Virus record (IMG/VR): IMGVR_UViG_3300045125_000140 | Location: 1 to 64,000 of that record | Strand: one strand, 5' to 3' | Source: a virus | DNA length: 64,000 nucleotides | Shown: in pieces, positions 17,661 to 27,654 of the stretch | Position numbering within the stretch: position 1 is the stretch's first letter | How the letters are laid out: every line of letters starts with the position of its first letter | The notes under the pieces: generated by a model | Seen by the model: the letters and a program-made list of their open reading frames with translations, nothing else | Databases searched by the model: none | What the model was told of the DNA's origin: nothing | Program-made: the position numbers and the translations under genes

Positions 17661-19994
17661 CTAGTAACGAATATACGACTCAAAATCCAAATCGATCTTA
17701 GCAAGCCCGTTTGACAACGACGATGCGACGACCGTCAGGCCGTCTCTGGTCACATCAAATACCGGCGCACTTACGTTAAAGGATCTATTATACGCGCTCC
17801 CCTCTACTACGGACGCGTTTAACGACCCGAGCTGCGTAAATTTCTGGGCGCCGAACTGAATCGTAGCAGCTACCTGCTGCGCCTCTGTGGTGTTCCCAGC
17901 GGCTATTAGCCGGCCTCGTTCATAGTACTTGCGCAATATGTCCGTGGCGTTGACCGGCTCCGTGTAATCGATTGTGGCGAACTCGCCGAGGGCGCCTGTT
18001 GCGTTATAAACCGTAACATTGCCGGTTCGATCAATAAATTGAATTACAAAACCGATAGCTACGGCATCCACCGGGATCGTCGTAAGAGACCTCACGATCA
18101 CGCGGCCGATAGCTGTGGTAGCTACTGCGGACTGGGCCAGCTCGCGAGTTACGCCGCCGGTCGGGGTCAGGCGGTAAATAGCGATATTAACTGCTACGAG
18201 GTTCGGCGCCGATCCTCGGTAAGAGAGGGCGAACGTAACCCACTTTCCAGTCTCTGATCCCGATATCGGAGCACGGTACTCCAGCTCCGAGGTATTGGTG
18301 CTGGCCTGATTGGGGCCAATCTCCCAATACAGTCCAGTATCTGTTCCCGGACCAACGCCCAATAGATCCGACTGGATCGATACACGGCTTATGGTGTTAT
18401 TAACGGGGACCGCTCCGAGGCTGACGAACTGCCAGCCATCGGCTGCAAACGGACGCGTTTCCGTAACTTGGTATACGATCTCCTCATTTGCGTCCGGATT
18501 CGGAACTTGGCTATTGATATCGTTCCGACTCCACACTCTGAAGTTACCGTTTGCAATAAGGTTCGGTACCGCGTTCTTCAAAGATCGGATACCGACATCC
18601 GCTACCGTAGCCGTATTTACTACCTGCTGATTGAGCCGGAGATAGCAGCCGTACGAGAATATGTTACAGCCGAGAGCGCGATTAACGTACTCAGCCGGAA
18701 TATAGAATTTCAGATATAGCTTTTGTACTTCGCCCGCCGGAATACGTACGATCTGGCCCGGGCGGAACAGCGGGCTACTAAATCCGGCAGTCGGTGAGCT
18801 GGTTGAATATCTGAAATATACATTCGTGAAATCCGAATCGACGTGCACCATGAAGTGCTGGGCTTTAAACGAAACATCGCGGAACATGTCCTTTGTTACA
18901 AATACCGCGTATCCGGAAATAGGCGTTCCTGTATTCGCTAGATTTAAAGCCGTTCTTCCTTTATCTAACGAGATGGACCAAGGCTCTGCCGTGACCGATG
19001 AGTTTAGTACCTCGATTAAAGAAGTTTCGGAGGCAACCGCGGTCGAGGTCAATTCGATGCCGGAGGTATCGCGGAAAACGTCTACGCGCACGAAATCAAA
19101 GATTGAGTCCGCAAGAGACGCCTTATACGGCTCGTCCTCGACGACGGCAACCAACTGTCGAGATACCGGGAATCTTATATCCCGGACAGATACTATTGCA
19201 GGAACGGTGCCTATGGCTGTGTTTACCACAGCGATACATAGCGGTAATATGGAGCTCGTAAACGTAGGCAAGTTCTCTTCAGAGTCCGCCGTACCGATTA
19301 CCGACACGACGCCGTCGTCGGTCAGCCCGAACAAAGCGTACTTCAGACCGTATCCATCAAAATCATCGATAAGCAGCTCTCGGCTATAGCCGCCGGGAAA
19401 GTGGATAGCTTTTGCACCATCGAACGATTGGAATACACCCTCGTGCACAAAAATGCGGGTAGTGCGTACAGGATCGGCGATCGGTTTGAGTGAGCCGATA
19501 TCCTGCCCCGGAGTAAATCTTGCCGGTACGAGATTGATTACGTCTGTGTAGGCTATCGAGGCTGATCCGGACTTAGCCTGAACATACACGTGCGCGAGAG
19601 GAATATCGAACGGACCGGGAGACGGCGGTACCGGATCGTCGCCCGACGACGGGTATGTCCCACGAATAACTTCGTAGGTTTGTCCTACGTTGTTATCGGC
19701 GCTGAATTCGTAACGCGCCACAACAAGATCGACTCTGACGCCGTCAGGGTTAGAGTTGGTGACCAGAACGATCGAAACGAGGTCGTCGGTTTCTTCTATT
19801 CTGACCCCCTGAGAGGTTAATAGGATAGACGACGGCGCATTACCGCGAACAATCGACAACCGATTTGATCCCTCGGAAGCTGGAACTACCTTATATCCCG
19901 AATAAACGCCGGGACGGACGAGACCGGCCAGCTGCAAGTTCTGGTTGCGGCTGGTGTCGGGAGAGTGGTACCGGGTAGTTCTAATTTGAGCCAT
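17661..19994 (-). CDS. Tail fibre / virion structural protein, 777 aa
   Basis: A long beta-rich protein. The first 250 residues (SGYKVVPASEGSNRLSIVRG, then VRVDLVVARYEFSADNN) look like the conserved N-terminal adaptor region of phage fibre or baseplate-attached proteins. From about residue 490 the segment NAVPNLIANGNFRVWSRND starts what looks like a carbohydrate-binding module, continuing with a beta-sandwich (YWEIGPNQASTNTSELEYR) and ending in aromatic strands. It probably recognises a surface glycan. The ATG start is 3 bases after the preceding stop. Assignment is from composition and context, without a catalytic motif. Confidence 0.7.
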   Translation of the reverse strand: MAQIRTTRYHSPDTSRNQNLQLAGLVRPGVYSGYKVVPASEGSNRLSIVRGNAPSSILLTSQGVRIEETDDLVSIVLVTNSNPDGVRVDLVVARYEFSADNNVGQTYEVIRGTYPSSGDDPVPPSPGPFDIPLAHVYVQAKSGSASIAYTDVINLVPARFTPGQDIGSLKPIADPVRTTRIFVHEGVFQSFDGAKAIHFPGGYSRELLIDDFDGYGLKYALFGLTDDGVVSVIGTADSEENLPTFTSSILPLCIAVVNTAIGTVPAIVSVRDIRFPVSRQLVAVVEDEPYKASLADSIFDFVRVDVFRDTSGIELTSTAVASETSLIEVLNSSVTAEPWSISLDKGRTALNLANTGTPISGYAVFVTKDMFRDVSFKAQHFMVHVDSDFTNVYFRYSTSSPTAGFSSPLFRPGQIVRIPAGEVQKLYLKFYIPAEYVNRALGCNIFSYGCYLRLNQQVVNTATVADVGIRSLKNAVPNLIANGNFRVWSRNDINSQVPNPDANEEIVYQVTETRPFAADGWQFVSLGAVPVNNTISRVSIQSDLLGVGPGTDTGLYWEIGPNQASTNTSELEYRAPISGSETGKWVTFALSYRGSAPNLVAVNIAIYRLTPTGGVTRELAQSAVATTAIGRVIVRSLTTIPVDAVAIGFVIQFIDRTGNVTVYNATGALGEFATIDYTEPVNATDILRKYYERGRLIAAGNTTEAQQVAATIQFGAQKFTQLGSLNASVVEGSAYNRSFNVSAPVFDVTRDGLTVVASSLSNGLAKIDLDFESYIRY

Positions 19995-19996
19995 TA

Positions 19997-20278
19997 TCAG
20001 ACCTCAGGAGTAGCGACGAACTGGATTTCCCAGTCAATAACCAACCACTCAAGATTTGTTTTTACTTGCTTTATCGTTCTGCCGTTGGCATCGGCGTCGG
20101 ACACGTAATGCGCCAACAGGACGCCATTAGCGGCTTCAATACCGAGCTCATCTATAAACGGTCTAGAAGGATTGTCGGACGATGTAACGCCGTCCTCGGG
20201 CGCCAGAATGGACGAGTAGTGGATTCGACGCTCCTCGATCATGCCGGATTGAGTTATCTGAACTAATGGGGTAGTCAT
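19997..20278 (-). CDS. Small tail-module protein, 93 aa
   Basis: I place the start at ATG 20278 (MTTPLVQITQSGMIEERRIH) because it overlaps the upstream stop as ATGA; a longer reading upstream in this frame would run through the neighbouring gene and looks unnatural. The protein has no recognised domain. It contains YSSILAPEDGVTSSDNPSRP and ends with a beta-rich stretch (LEWLVIDWEIQFVATPEV). A small connector or fibre-attachment role is plausible from its position between fibre genes. Confidence 0.65.
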   Translation of the reverse strand: MTTPLVQITQSGMIEERRIHYSSILAPEDGVTSSDNPSRPFIDELGIEAANGVLLAHYVSDADANGRTIKQVKTNLEWLVIDWEIQFVATPEV

Positions 20279-20574
20279 GATAACTCGGCGCATTTGAGTA
20301 TCTTCATACGCGGGGGCTGGCGTACGCCCATGAAGCCACCGACGTTGTTGTACTCGCCGCCGCAGCCAATCGATATTCTTGCAGGCTGCCAAAGTTCAAA
20401 ATCACGCATGAGCAGGCGCTGAACTGTGTCGTGCATCCCGACACAGACAATATTATTGCCGCCAAATTTTAAAGTTCTATTCTCCTTGACTCTGGGATCA
20501 AGGTGCGCAGGGACGGACCACACCTTAGGTTTTCCAGAAGTTTTAGATAGATCGAACTTCGAGGATGAGATCAT
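20275..20574 (-). CDS. Small tail-module protein, 99 aa
   Basis: Unknown protein, basic, starting MISSSKFDLSKTSGKPKVW. It overlaps both neighbours by 4 bases (ATGA at 20571-20574 and 20275-20278), so it is translated as part of a tightly coupled operon. The central region NNIVCVGMHDTVQRLLMRDF looks like a mixed alpha/beta fold. No catalytic motif was seen. Confidence 0.65.
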   Translation of the reverse strand: MISSSKFDLSKTSGKPKVWSVPAHLDPRVKENRTLKFGGNNIVCVGMHDTVQRLLMRDFELWQPARISIGCGGEYNNVGGFMGVRQPPRMKILKCAELS

Positions 20575-20999
20575 GCGTTCGGTCTCTGCTTGTTAAATAC
20601 CAGCTTAAACAATATCCAGCCGTTTATGGGCCGAGCGAATCCTGCAGGTGCAGTGGTGACCTGGTTGATTATGCTGCCGGATGAAAACACAGAGGGAAGG
20701 GCGCCGGCACCTAAACCAGACGGATCGTTTACTGCCGTTGTGCCGTCTTCGATAAAGAACGGTTTCTGGAAATACCGGCTAGCGTTTCCGGCGTACTGGT
20801 TCATTATCGTGAGATACTCTATGGTGGATATGAACGTAATCGCTGGCGGAACCATGATCGAAAAGCGCTGCGTATCGTCGAACGCCGCTCTTACTCCAGT
20901 AACGGTGTCGTACCATCCGGACGTGTATCCAGTTACGTTAGATACGATTTGAGGAATTCGGGTATGCCCGGTATATCCGGCAAAAAAGCGGACCGGCAA
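20571..20999 (-). CDS. C-terminal part of a split tail-fibre protein
   Basis: Taken alone this is a 142-residue ORF with only a TTG to start on. Reading upstream in the same frame there is no start, but natural sequence continues (LKLSSLTTKNNYEAFTNDQ). This joins the preceding segment at a run of five C on the coding strand (plus strand 21064-21068). I therefore take it as the C-terminal domain of one fibre whose N-terminus is the ORF at 21437-22240. It ends in the strand WILFKLVFNKQRPNA, and its stop overlaps the next start as ATGA. Confidence 0.65.
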   Translation of the reverse strand: MPVRFFAGYTGHTRIPQIVSNVTGYTSGWYDTVTGVRAAFDDTQRFSIMVPPAITFISTIEYLTIMNQYAGNASRYFQKPFFIEDGTTAVNDPSGLGAGALPSVFSSGSIINQVTTAPAGFARPINGWILFKLVFNKQRPNA

Positions 21000-21043
21000 A
21001 GCTAACTGGTCGTTAGTAAATGCCTCGTAATTATTTTTAGTAG

Positions 21044-21445
21044 TTAACGACGACAGCTTGAGTGGGGGACGTAGTAAGTCGCAAACGACTCAAGTTCTAC
21101 CGATTTGTCGATCGGCTGCTCGGTGTAGAAGATGGTGGAGAACGGGTCCAATCTTTCGGTATCTCCGGGAGTCAGCCACAGCAAATTGTTCTGTGCGTAC
21201 GACGTCGGAGAGGGTAAGAACCACGGAACAGTTAAATCCGCGTAAGCGAATGTACCCCTGCGGGTAGAATGGAGCCGTGCTCTCCGTGGAGGTGCGCACC
21301 GACTTCACGTACACCAACAGCTGTGCGTTGAATTTGGTGTTGGAGGTTGGGTGCTCGTGATCTGCTCTAGCAAACAGATTAGATGTTCCGGGAACCGAGA
21401 GCTTACCTGGAATCGGGGAGTCTTGGAATCGAGGAGTCAGTTTTG
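21044..21445 (-). pseudogene. Middle part of the split tail fibre (frame-shifted)
   Basis: This segment codes in two frames. The first part contains GKLSVPGTSNLFARADHEHP, a classic tail-fibre 'ARADHxHP' metal-binding motif, followed by SNTKFNAQLLVYVKSVRTST. Near 21255-21258 (four C on the plus strand) the natural frame moves by +1 to TVPWFLPSPTSYAQNNLLW and LTPGDTERLDPFST. It connects upstream at four T (21441-21444) to the ORF ending at 21437, and downstream at five G (21064-21068) to the ORF ending at 20571. No segment has its own convincing start, so a single gene from 22240 to 20571 with three indels is the simplest reading. Confidence 0.6.
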
Positions 21446-22240
21446 GGAGGATATAAACGACAGATCCTCAACAGAGATTCCAAGAGAAACGTTTCTGTCG
21501 GATAGCGCCGCATTCTGTGACGGAGCTGAGGAAAACGACCGGGACGATCCGAGCGTAAGCTCCAGGGGAGACGCGGCCGTTACGTTAGTTATCGCCGATT
21601 CAACGACCTTAACATATGCCGGAGGCATTAAGCCGGTGGCATTATTTGAAGACGACGCCAGGTTTATAGGATCGGCTCCGCCCGGTTTATGCGTAGACGC
21701 GTGGTTGGATGTGATCGTACCACTGAAGGAGATCAGGTACGAATCCGGATCGAAGGATATGGACGTCACGGCCGTAGCGCCGGTGACAACCGTGGCGAAA
21801 CGAAGCTCTTTATTATTTACGACCGGAATTGACGGATTAACCGTTTTATCCAGCGAAACGACGTAGGTAGACTCCACTTCAACGGAGGTACTCGAAGCCA
21901 CGCCGCCGACGAGCTTCTCTCTTGTCGCCGTCGTGGTGGATTCGGTCAACTTAAAGAAGAGGTGATAAGTATTATTTGCGCCGAGGAGTGTCGTACCGCC
22001 ATCGAATCTTGCGAGAATACCCTTTACGGCAAAATATTGAGCGGGTACGGTTACTTGTAGGCCGGCGTAAGTTATGGATGCGCTAGTATCAGAGAACAAG
22101 ACGTTCTCGCTTGAGGACCCGGACGACGCGAACGCCGCGACAACCTCAGCCAGGGCGCTCTCCAAGTTTGTGGATATAGCTTGAAGATCGACGGACTCGA
22201 GCTTGATTCCGGACGGAAAGAGTCTTTTCTGCAGTGGCAT
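21437..22240 (-). CDS. N-terminal part of a tail-fibre protein
   Basis: A fibre protein starting MPLQKRLFPSGIKLESVDLQ. Residues 90-200 form a beta-rich domain and then the motif TSNHASTHKPGGADPINLAS, a His-containing segment typical of phage fibres just before the trimerising region. The C-terminal SSSNNATGLMPPAYVKVVES followed by SLGISVEDLSFISSQ also matches fibre repeats. The stop at 21437 is probably artificial: adding one A at 21441-21444 continues the protein into the ARADHEHP segment. The complete protein would be about 555 residues. Confidence 0.7.
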   Translation of the reverse strand: MPLQKRLFPSGIKLESVDLQAISTNLESALAEVVAAFASSGSSSENVLFSDTSASITYAGLQVTVPAQYFAVKGILARFDGGTTLLGANNTYHLFFKLTESTTTATREKLVGGVASSTSVEVESTYVVSLDKTVNPSIPVVNNKELRFATVVTGATAVTSISFDPDSYLISFSGTITSNHASTHKPGGADPINLASSSNNATGLMPPAYVKVVESAITNVTAASPLELTLGSSRSFSSAPSQNAALSDRNVSLGISVEDLSFISSQN

Positions 22241-22248
22241 CGATTAAC

Positions 22249-22902
22249 TCAGTTCGTGATCTGGCGGAACCAGATAGATCCGTTAAATGATAACGTTACC
22301 GAGGCAGCAGCGGTAGATTTCGTCACTTCCAGCAGTAACCTTTTACCAGGAAACAGCTTGAGTCCGTTTGAGGGATTTAACTCAAATATGCGATTATAGT
22401 ACTCGGAGGGGGCGGTAACTTTGAACGAGAACGCAGCAACCACCCCACTCTGCGCGGTGCTGGTTGTGTTGTCGTTGGTAACTACAAGCTTAACGATAAT
22501 GACGTCGCCGGCTGCGAGCGTCGTCTGATCATTAAAATACACCGCATCGATAATCCACGACTTCCCGGAGTCTGGGACGTCTGAAATAACTTTTGGATTT
22601 TGAGCTGCTGGGGCCACTCCAGTTGTACCGTTGAGGTAGTACAGAGTTTGGCTACTAGTTTGCGCCACAGAGGACAGGCCGAACGATATAACTCCCTGAG
22701 CCTGGCCGCTAACTAGATCGTAGATGCCGTCAAGCCAGGTATTCGAGACGTCTTGATTAGCCGACGTAGCGACGCCGGAACCGGACAACTCGCTTCCGAA
22801 TATCTTATCGACAATAACGTGGGACGTATGCACCGAAGAAGCCTCGGTGGTTTTCATTGCCACGGTAGCGCCGGACGCATCTTTTACGGAAATTGTTGCC
22901 AT
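22249..22902 (-). CDS. Virion structural protein, 217 aa
   Basis: A beta-rich protein starting MATISVKDASGATVAMKTTE. It has strands rich in V, T and S and ends FNGSIWFRQITN. Phage proteins with this composition and length in tail modules are often head-decoration-like or fibre-attachment proteins, but no diagnostic motif was found. It lies 8 bases from its downstream and 7 bases from its upstream neighbour, so it is co-transcribed with the fibre genes. Confidence 0.65.
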   Translation of the reverse strand: MATISVKDASGATVAMKTTEASSVHTSHVIVDKIFGSELSGSGVATSANQDVSNTWLDGIYDLVSGQAQGVISFGLSSVAQTSSQTLYYLNGTTGVAPAAQNPKVISDVPDSGKSWIIDAVYFNDQTTLAAGDVIIVKLVVTNDNTTSTAQSGVVAAFSFKVTAPSEYYNRIFELNPSNGLKLFPGKRLLLEVTKSTAAASVTLSFNGSIWFRQITN

Positions 22903-22909
22903 TGTGAGC

Positions 22910-24199
22910 TCAGAATAAGAATTGGATTAGGCCGGATTGGCGTGAATTGCTGAAATCAAGTCGACCAACCGGCTCTAAATCCGCTGACATTAGTGTAGCT
23001 ATCTGGGCAGCAATCTGCTGACCAATTGCCGAATGCTGGGCCTCTGATAATATCAAACCCCAAGGGTTTAAGCTAGAGGTCATGTACGGCCGCGTATCGA
23101 ATTTTGTTATCGCAGATCCGCTTACGCCGGTAATCCCAGAGTGGATGCCTGAGCCGGCCGGGCCGGCGATCGGGGGCGTAACTAGGAGCACCGGCGTAGT
23201 CAGCCCGGTTGCTGCCCGTATTTGGGATATTAGCGAGTTTAATCCGGAGGTAAGTTGGGTATGCCAGGTCGAATCGTCCGGATTCCGCATCGCGTAATCA
23301 CCTATATCAGGAACGATAACGGCCAATTTTATAGCGGAAATACTTCCGCGTCTATATAGCGTTGATCTACCGACTAGGTTTGCCACGTTACCGGGATAAC
23401 TGTAGTACGGCTCTACGATGACCGATTCGCCCGTGTCTAGGTTGATTCCGTCACCCGCGGCGTACATCTCCTTAGACGTGTAGGCCACTTCTCCCGGAAA
23501 TTTTCTAGAAATACTAAACGATACGGGCTGAATATGCATCTCTGGGTAGGCGGTGTACAGCTTCACCAGCCGCTTAGCAGGAGATAATCCAAGAAGTCCG
23601 TTGGTGACTCCTAAAGATGCGTAAGACTTCTCGACTCCATCAAAGATCAGTCTATTTGCCGGAAGCCGGATATCGGAACCAGAGTATGGGACGACGACCC
23701 CGTCCATCGACTCCCCGCCGACGATAAGAACGGGATATCTAGCGGGAGACAGGAACGGAGATTCGGACTCTACGGTGTTCAAGATTGCCGGAGTATCGAC
23801 GAGGAGAGCGACGATTTCGCAAAAGCGACCATACGGCCCTTCCGACAACACATCCTCTTCCGGGGCTTCCCGCCAACGCTCAACCGATCTTATCGGAAGT
23901 CTGGATGCGTCTACCTGACTTCCCAGTCTTAGCACTGTTATATCTACGCGATAGGTGACGTTCGGAGATAAGTCAGTTCTAAAAATTATGCGGCCGCGCG
24001 CAGGAAATACTTCCTGTGTTTTGGGGCCGGGCACATTAATCGGATAAATCGAAACACCAACCAGTGGGTAAGAGGGCAACGTGTCAAAACTGCCCGATTG
24101 GATCATGAACGACTCACCAAAGTCGGCCCCTACAATGTAGGAGTTTTTCAACGAGAAGGCGATCTTGGCGCCTGTTCTATTTGTGATCCAATTAGCCAT
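22910..24199 (-). CDS. SGNH-hydrolase-like tail protein, 429 aa
   Basis: The C-terminal 200 residues look like an SGNH/GDSL esterase fold: IKLAVIVPDIGDYAMRNPDD in the position of the block III strand, TTPVLLVTPPIAGPAGSG as the following strand and turn, and LSEAQHSAIGQQIAAQIATL as a final helix with a block V-like His. The block I G-D-S motif is not clear (VGGESMDGV is the nearest), so activity is uncertain. If active it could remove acetyl groups from surface polysaccharide. The N-terminal half (TNRTGAKIAFSLKNSYIVG) is unknown. Its start overlaps the stop of the glycoside-hydrolase-like gene (TAATG). Confidence 0.5.
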   Translation of the reverse strand: MANWITNRTGAKIAFSLKNSYIVGADFGESFMIQSGSFDTLPSYPLVGVSIYPINVPGPKTQEVFPARGRIIFRTDLSPNVTYRVDITVLRLGSQVDASRLPIRSVERWREAPEEDVLSEGPYGRFCEIVALLVDTPAILNTVESESPFLSPARYPVLIVGGESMDGVVVPYSGSDIRLPANRLIFDGVEKSYASLGVTNGLLGLSPAKRLVKLYTAYPEMHIQPVSFSISRKFPGEVAYTSKEMYAAGDGINLDTGESVIVEPYYSYPGNVANLVGRSTLYRRGSISAIKLAVIVPDIGDYAMRNPDDSTWHTQLTSGLNSLISQIRAATGLTTPVLLVTPPIAGPAGSGIHSGITGVSGSAITKFDTRPYMTSSLNPWGLILSEAQHSAIGQQIAAQIATLMSADLEPVGRLDFSNSRQSGLIQFLF

Positions 24200-27100
24200 T
24201 AGAGGGGAGTTCTTGAAATCTCGTAGAGGTAAATGGCTGGGCCAGTCAGCTGGGCTGTGAATTTTACGGTGTTTCCTCTAAATTGTCCTATAGGAATTCG
24301 AGTAACTCCATCGAATCTATAAACATATTTAATTCCGGTCCAGAGCGGCCAGCCGATCGAGTCGATTGAAACACCGAACGTAGATGCGTTGTTTGGGTAG
24401 GCTTCGGTTATGATTATCCCAATATTTCCGGTTATGGGATTCAACCAGATAGATTGCATCTGGGTTGCTTGGGTAGTTACGTAAAACGCCATGTCGCTGG
24501 TGTTAGCCGCGAGTCTTCGCATCTCTACGCCACCAGGAAGCGGCCTTAGGGGTTCGCCTAGACGGTAATCATCTATCCACGACATGCTGGAGTGAAGTTG
24601 CTTGAACCATCCGAGCACGTAACCCCACGGCGCTATGTTAGGAGTTACTCCAGTTTGTATTAAGAACTTGCCGGACGCGTCGGTTCTAATCGGGACGCTG
24701 CTTGAATCTAACGCAGCTGTCCCGTTATCGACCATATGACGCATCGGGTAGGGCGGCTGATTGTATGCAGTGTCTGTTAAGCCGGAGGAGAACGAATAAT
24801 TAAGCGAAAGCGGTAATCCTTTGTGATAGGAGTCGTTAGTAACCCACATAGCGTTAAAGACCGAAACCTCGGGCTTAGCCGGATCTATAGTGATGCCTAG
24901 GTGAGCGGTTCTTTGATATTGGCTATACACCATATTCCACAAGAAACACGCGCGACCGCCGTCAAAATCGCCTATGACGTGCATCATGTCGATTTTGCCG
25001 AGCAGAGCTTCTTCAACAGCTTCGCTCGAGAATGCAAAATCGGAGTCGGATGCTCTAAGCGTCGTAAGTAAATTGCTCGCAATAGTTCGTTTTCCGGCGT
25101 GGTACGTTCCGATGTTTCCGTAATCGCCGGCCGCAGCATTTTTACGATCAAAAATTAAAACATAGCAGTCGTTATTTGAGCCGACAACGTCTACGTTAGT
25201 TCCTATTCCGCAATACTGGTCTAGATAGGATCCTTTTGGGGCTAGCGGAATTACACTCGTAGAAGTTCCGGAAAATATACCTGAAAGTGATGCTTGCGAT
25301 AAGCTATTGTAAATCTTTTTTTGGTGATCTACGATCAGAGATTGCCCAGGAGTTCTAGAAAAGTCTACTCCGTGAACTATTCCCGGGTTTGGGTTGTAGA
25401 CGTTCTCCAGGTACTTAGGGACAAGCGTAAAGTAGGAGTTCTCGGCTACTCCGCTTAACGTCCGCGTCCCACCAACTTTAGTTTGCTTTTCTAGCAAGTA
25501 ATTATTAGACGGCAGCAACGGGTTTACTGGAGTAGTTGTTCCTGTAAACAAGTACTGGGTTTCTGGACCGATACCTCCGGGTTGCGTCCCATCTGGCCAC
25601 GTGACCGGAAATACGTACGGAATCGTAGTTGGGCCTGTTGCATATGGAAGAGTTATTACCGTCGTCTGAAATTGTCCGGTGTTTCTGGATGTCCAATATC
25701 CGGGAATCGTGTACGGGAACAATCTCGGGGCCCGGTCAGGGAACGCACTAAATACTGCTCTTAAGCCAGACGCCATCTCCATGTAACTAATATTATTAGC
25801 ACTTATGTAGGTATAAATAGACGGGGGAAAGGCGTATGTGAATGCGTTATTTGGCTCATATTGAATGTACCCAGATACACCGTCGCTGGCTCGCCCTCTA
25901 GCAGGTATGGAATTCTGCGTACCGCCCATGTCAAAGGAGTTGTTATGCCAATTATAGATATGAGCTCGTATGTTTCCGTCTTGGAAAAACTGCTCTAACC
26001 GAATGAGCTCATAAAAAACAGGGAAGAAATTAGCCGCTGGAACCAGGGCGTTGCTGGTCTGGCTGGGGGCGTGAGAGTCTACTGGCCCTAAAACCACAAA
26101 CAACTTCTCCAACTTAGTTCTTGGCGACACGTCGGAGCTGGCGCGCCACTTTGCAGGTAAGAAGTATGGTTGAGTAGCTTCGATCCAGTCTCGGTACATG
26201 ACGGACGCGTCGTAGTATGCGGATTCGCCTTGGCCTCGAATCGGGAGATTCTTTATGCTTAGCTTGTACGGCTGCGAATACTGAGCGGCAGTTGTAAACT
26301 GTCCTGGCGTGAAGTTATTCTTCGGGTAATGCGTCCAGAATATCTCTAGGCACGTACCCAAACCTTTATAGGTGACCTGCTTCCAAAGCAGATTTGGATC
26401 TTCAAATTGGAAGTAGATTCCTCGACGTAGGACTACGTCGTATAGGGCGTTAAATCCGAGGGCGGGCGGCGCCGAGTTTGTTTTGTGACCGTCGTTTAGT
26501 GAGTACTTAAACGAAGACAAGGTCGGTCCGTGATGGATGCTTCCGGAGTGCTCGGTCTCAACAAACCGCATGTTGGACGGGTTCCCCTGGGGCTGTATCC
26601 GCAGTCTTGGGAACTCGCCGCACACGATTGAGTATCTAGTCTCTCCAGTGGGGCCCCACATCTTGTGCCAGAATTTAATATCAACCGAAGACTCTTCGGT
26701 GTAAAGTTCGATGTTAAACGTTCTGGACTGATATACCGTAGATCCTGCGAGGGTAGTGGTCGTAATTCCGTTCGCCGTAGAGGTAGTGGTGGTCCACGTT
26801 ATGGCGGACGAGTTTATTATTGCGAAAGAGTCGTTTACGTTATCCCAAATCACAGCGCGCCAAATCGGGCATGGTTCGCAAACCCAGGTAGACGGACCTA
26901 GAATCAACGAGCTGATGTATTTGCCGTAAGTTGCATCGGTAGAGAAATTCAATTGAGGCACCTCTTCCCACCAGTTCTCGTCAACTAATGCGCTAAAGTC
27001 AGTCCTCGTGGAGTAGGACGGTCCGATGTAGTCGTTGCCTACATAAGATAGATCAGATACCGAGAATGTTGGGATTTTCTTAAATGAAACTTGTTCAGAT

Positions 27101-27654
27101 ACAACCTCGCCCTTAAGTACGTCCTTAAGAGATCCGTCCTCTACTTGGGTAAAGGGAATAACTCCGACATCGGCGGGTTTTGACCGATGAAGTAGGGTTA
27201 TAGCGTTATTGACTCGGGTCTCGTCTGTATTCGCATTCCACGTGATCTTTGCGGCGAATATGAATCGGGACAGCACTTCGGATAGCAGCTTCGTCGCCTT
27301 TTGAATCGACTCGCCTTCCGCTAACGCGGACAGGTCATCGATCATAATATCCGAGAACGAGAAGGCGTCGCGCTGGCGCATCGTTCTCGTATAGAGCTTA
27401 GCCGACACGGCCTGTGTTCCAGTCAGCCTAGCGCCGTAGAATGATCCGTACGGGTCTACGCCGTATCGAACTGGAACAACATCTACCTTAGTGCGCGAAG
27501 ACGCTGAGGTCGGAGTGACAATGTACGGTCGTAGATACCGGCGCTCGGTGTTACCATCGCTGGTCAGCACGATCATTTCGATAAGATCGGTCGGCCGATA
27601 CAGCATACCCACTGATATCAGTGGAGAAGGACAGCTGGTAGTTGTCGCCGTCAA
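24199..27654 (-). CDS. Putative tail glycoside hydrolase (TIM-barrel type), about 1,135-1,151 aa
   Basis: A very large tail protein. An N-terminal region is followed by a beta-sandwich (residues 300-450), then segments typical of a TIM-barrel glycoside hydrolase of the DUF6259-like kind: YYDASVMYRDWIEATQPYF, RAHIYNWHNNSFDMGGT, GSYLDQYCGIGTNV and SEAVEEALLGKIDMMH, the last two lying where acidic catalytic residues would be. It may degrade a host glycan. The TTG at 27654 has no natural upstream sequence in frame. A more natural start is ATG 27606 (MLYRPTDLIE), or the gene is fused by a frameshift to the coding fragment just upstream. Confidence 0.55.
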   Translation of the reverse strand: MTATTTSCPSPLISVGMLYRPTDLIEMIVLTSDGNTERRYLRPYIVTPTSASSRTKVDVVPVRYGVDPYGSFYGARLTGTQAVSAKLYTRTMRQRDAFSFSDIMIDDLSALAEGESIQKATKLLSEVLSRFIFAAKITWNANTDETRVNNAITLLHRSKPADVGVIPFTQVEDGSLKDVLKGEVVSEQVSFKKIPTFSVSDLSYVGNDYIGPSYSTRTDFSALVDENWWEEVPQLNFSTDATYGKYISSLILGPSTWVCEPCPIWRAVIWDNVNDSFAIINSSAITWTTTTSTANGITTTTLAGSTVYQSRTFNIELYTEESSVDIKFWHKMWGPTGETRYSIVCGEFPRLRIQPQGNPSNMRFVETEHSGSIHHGPTLSSFKYSLNDGHKTNSAPPALGFNALYDVVLRRGIYFQFEDPNLLWKQVTYKGLGTCLEIFWTHYPKNNFTPGQFTTAAQYSQPYKLSIKNLPIRGQGESAYYDASVMYRDWIEATQPYFLPAKWRASSDVSPRTKLEKLFVVLGPVDSHAPSQTSNALVPAANFFPVFYELIRLEQFFQDGNIRAHIYNWHNNSFDMGGTQNSIPARGRASDGVSGYIQYEPNNAFTYAFPPSIYTYISANNISYMEMASGLRAVFSAFPDRAPRLFPYTIPGYWTSRNTGQFQTTVITLPYATGPTTIPYVFPVTWPDGTQPGGIGPETQYLFTGTTTPVNPLLPSNNYLLEKQTKVGGTRTLSGVAENSYFTLVPKYLENVYNPNPGIVHGVDFSRTPGQSLIVDHQKKIYNSLSQASLSGIFSGTSTSVIPLAPKGSYLDQYCGIGTNVDVVGSNNDCYVLIFDRKNAAAGDYGNIGTYHAGKRTIASNLLTTLRASDSDFAFSSEAVEEALLGKIDMMHVIGDFDGGRACFLWNMVYSQYQRTAHLGITIDPAKPEVSVFNAMWVTNDSYHKGLPLSLNYSFSSGLTDTAYNQPPYPMRHMVDNGTAALDSSSVPIRTDASGKFLIQTGVTPNIAPWGYVLGWFKQLHSSMSWIDDYRLGEPLRPLPGGVEMRRLAANTSDMAFYVTTQATQMQSIWLNPITGNIGIIITEAYPNNASTFGVSIDSIGWPLWTGIKYVYRFDGVTRIPIGQFRGNTVKFTAQLTGPAIYLYEISRTPL

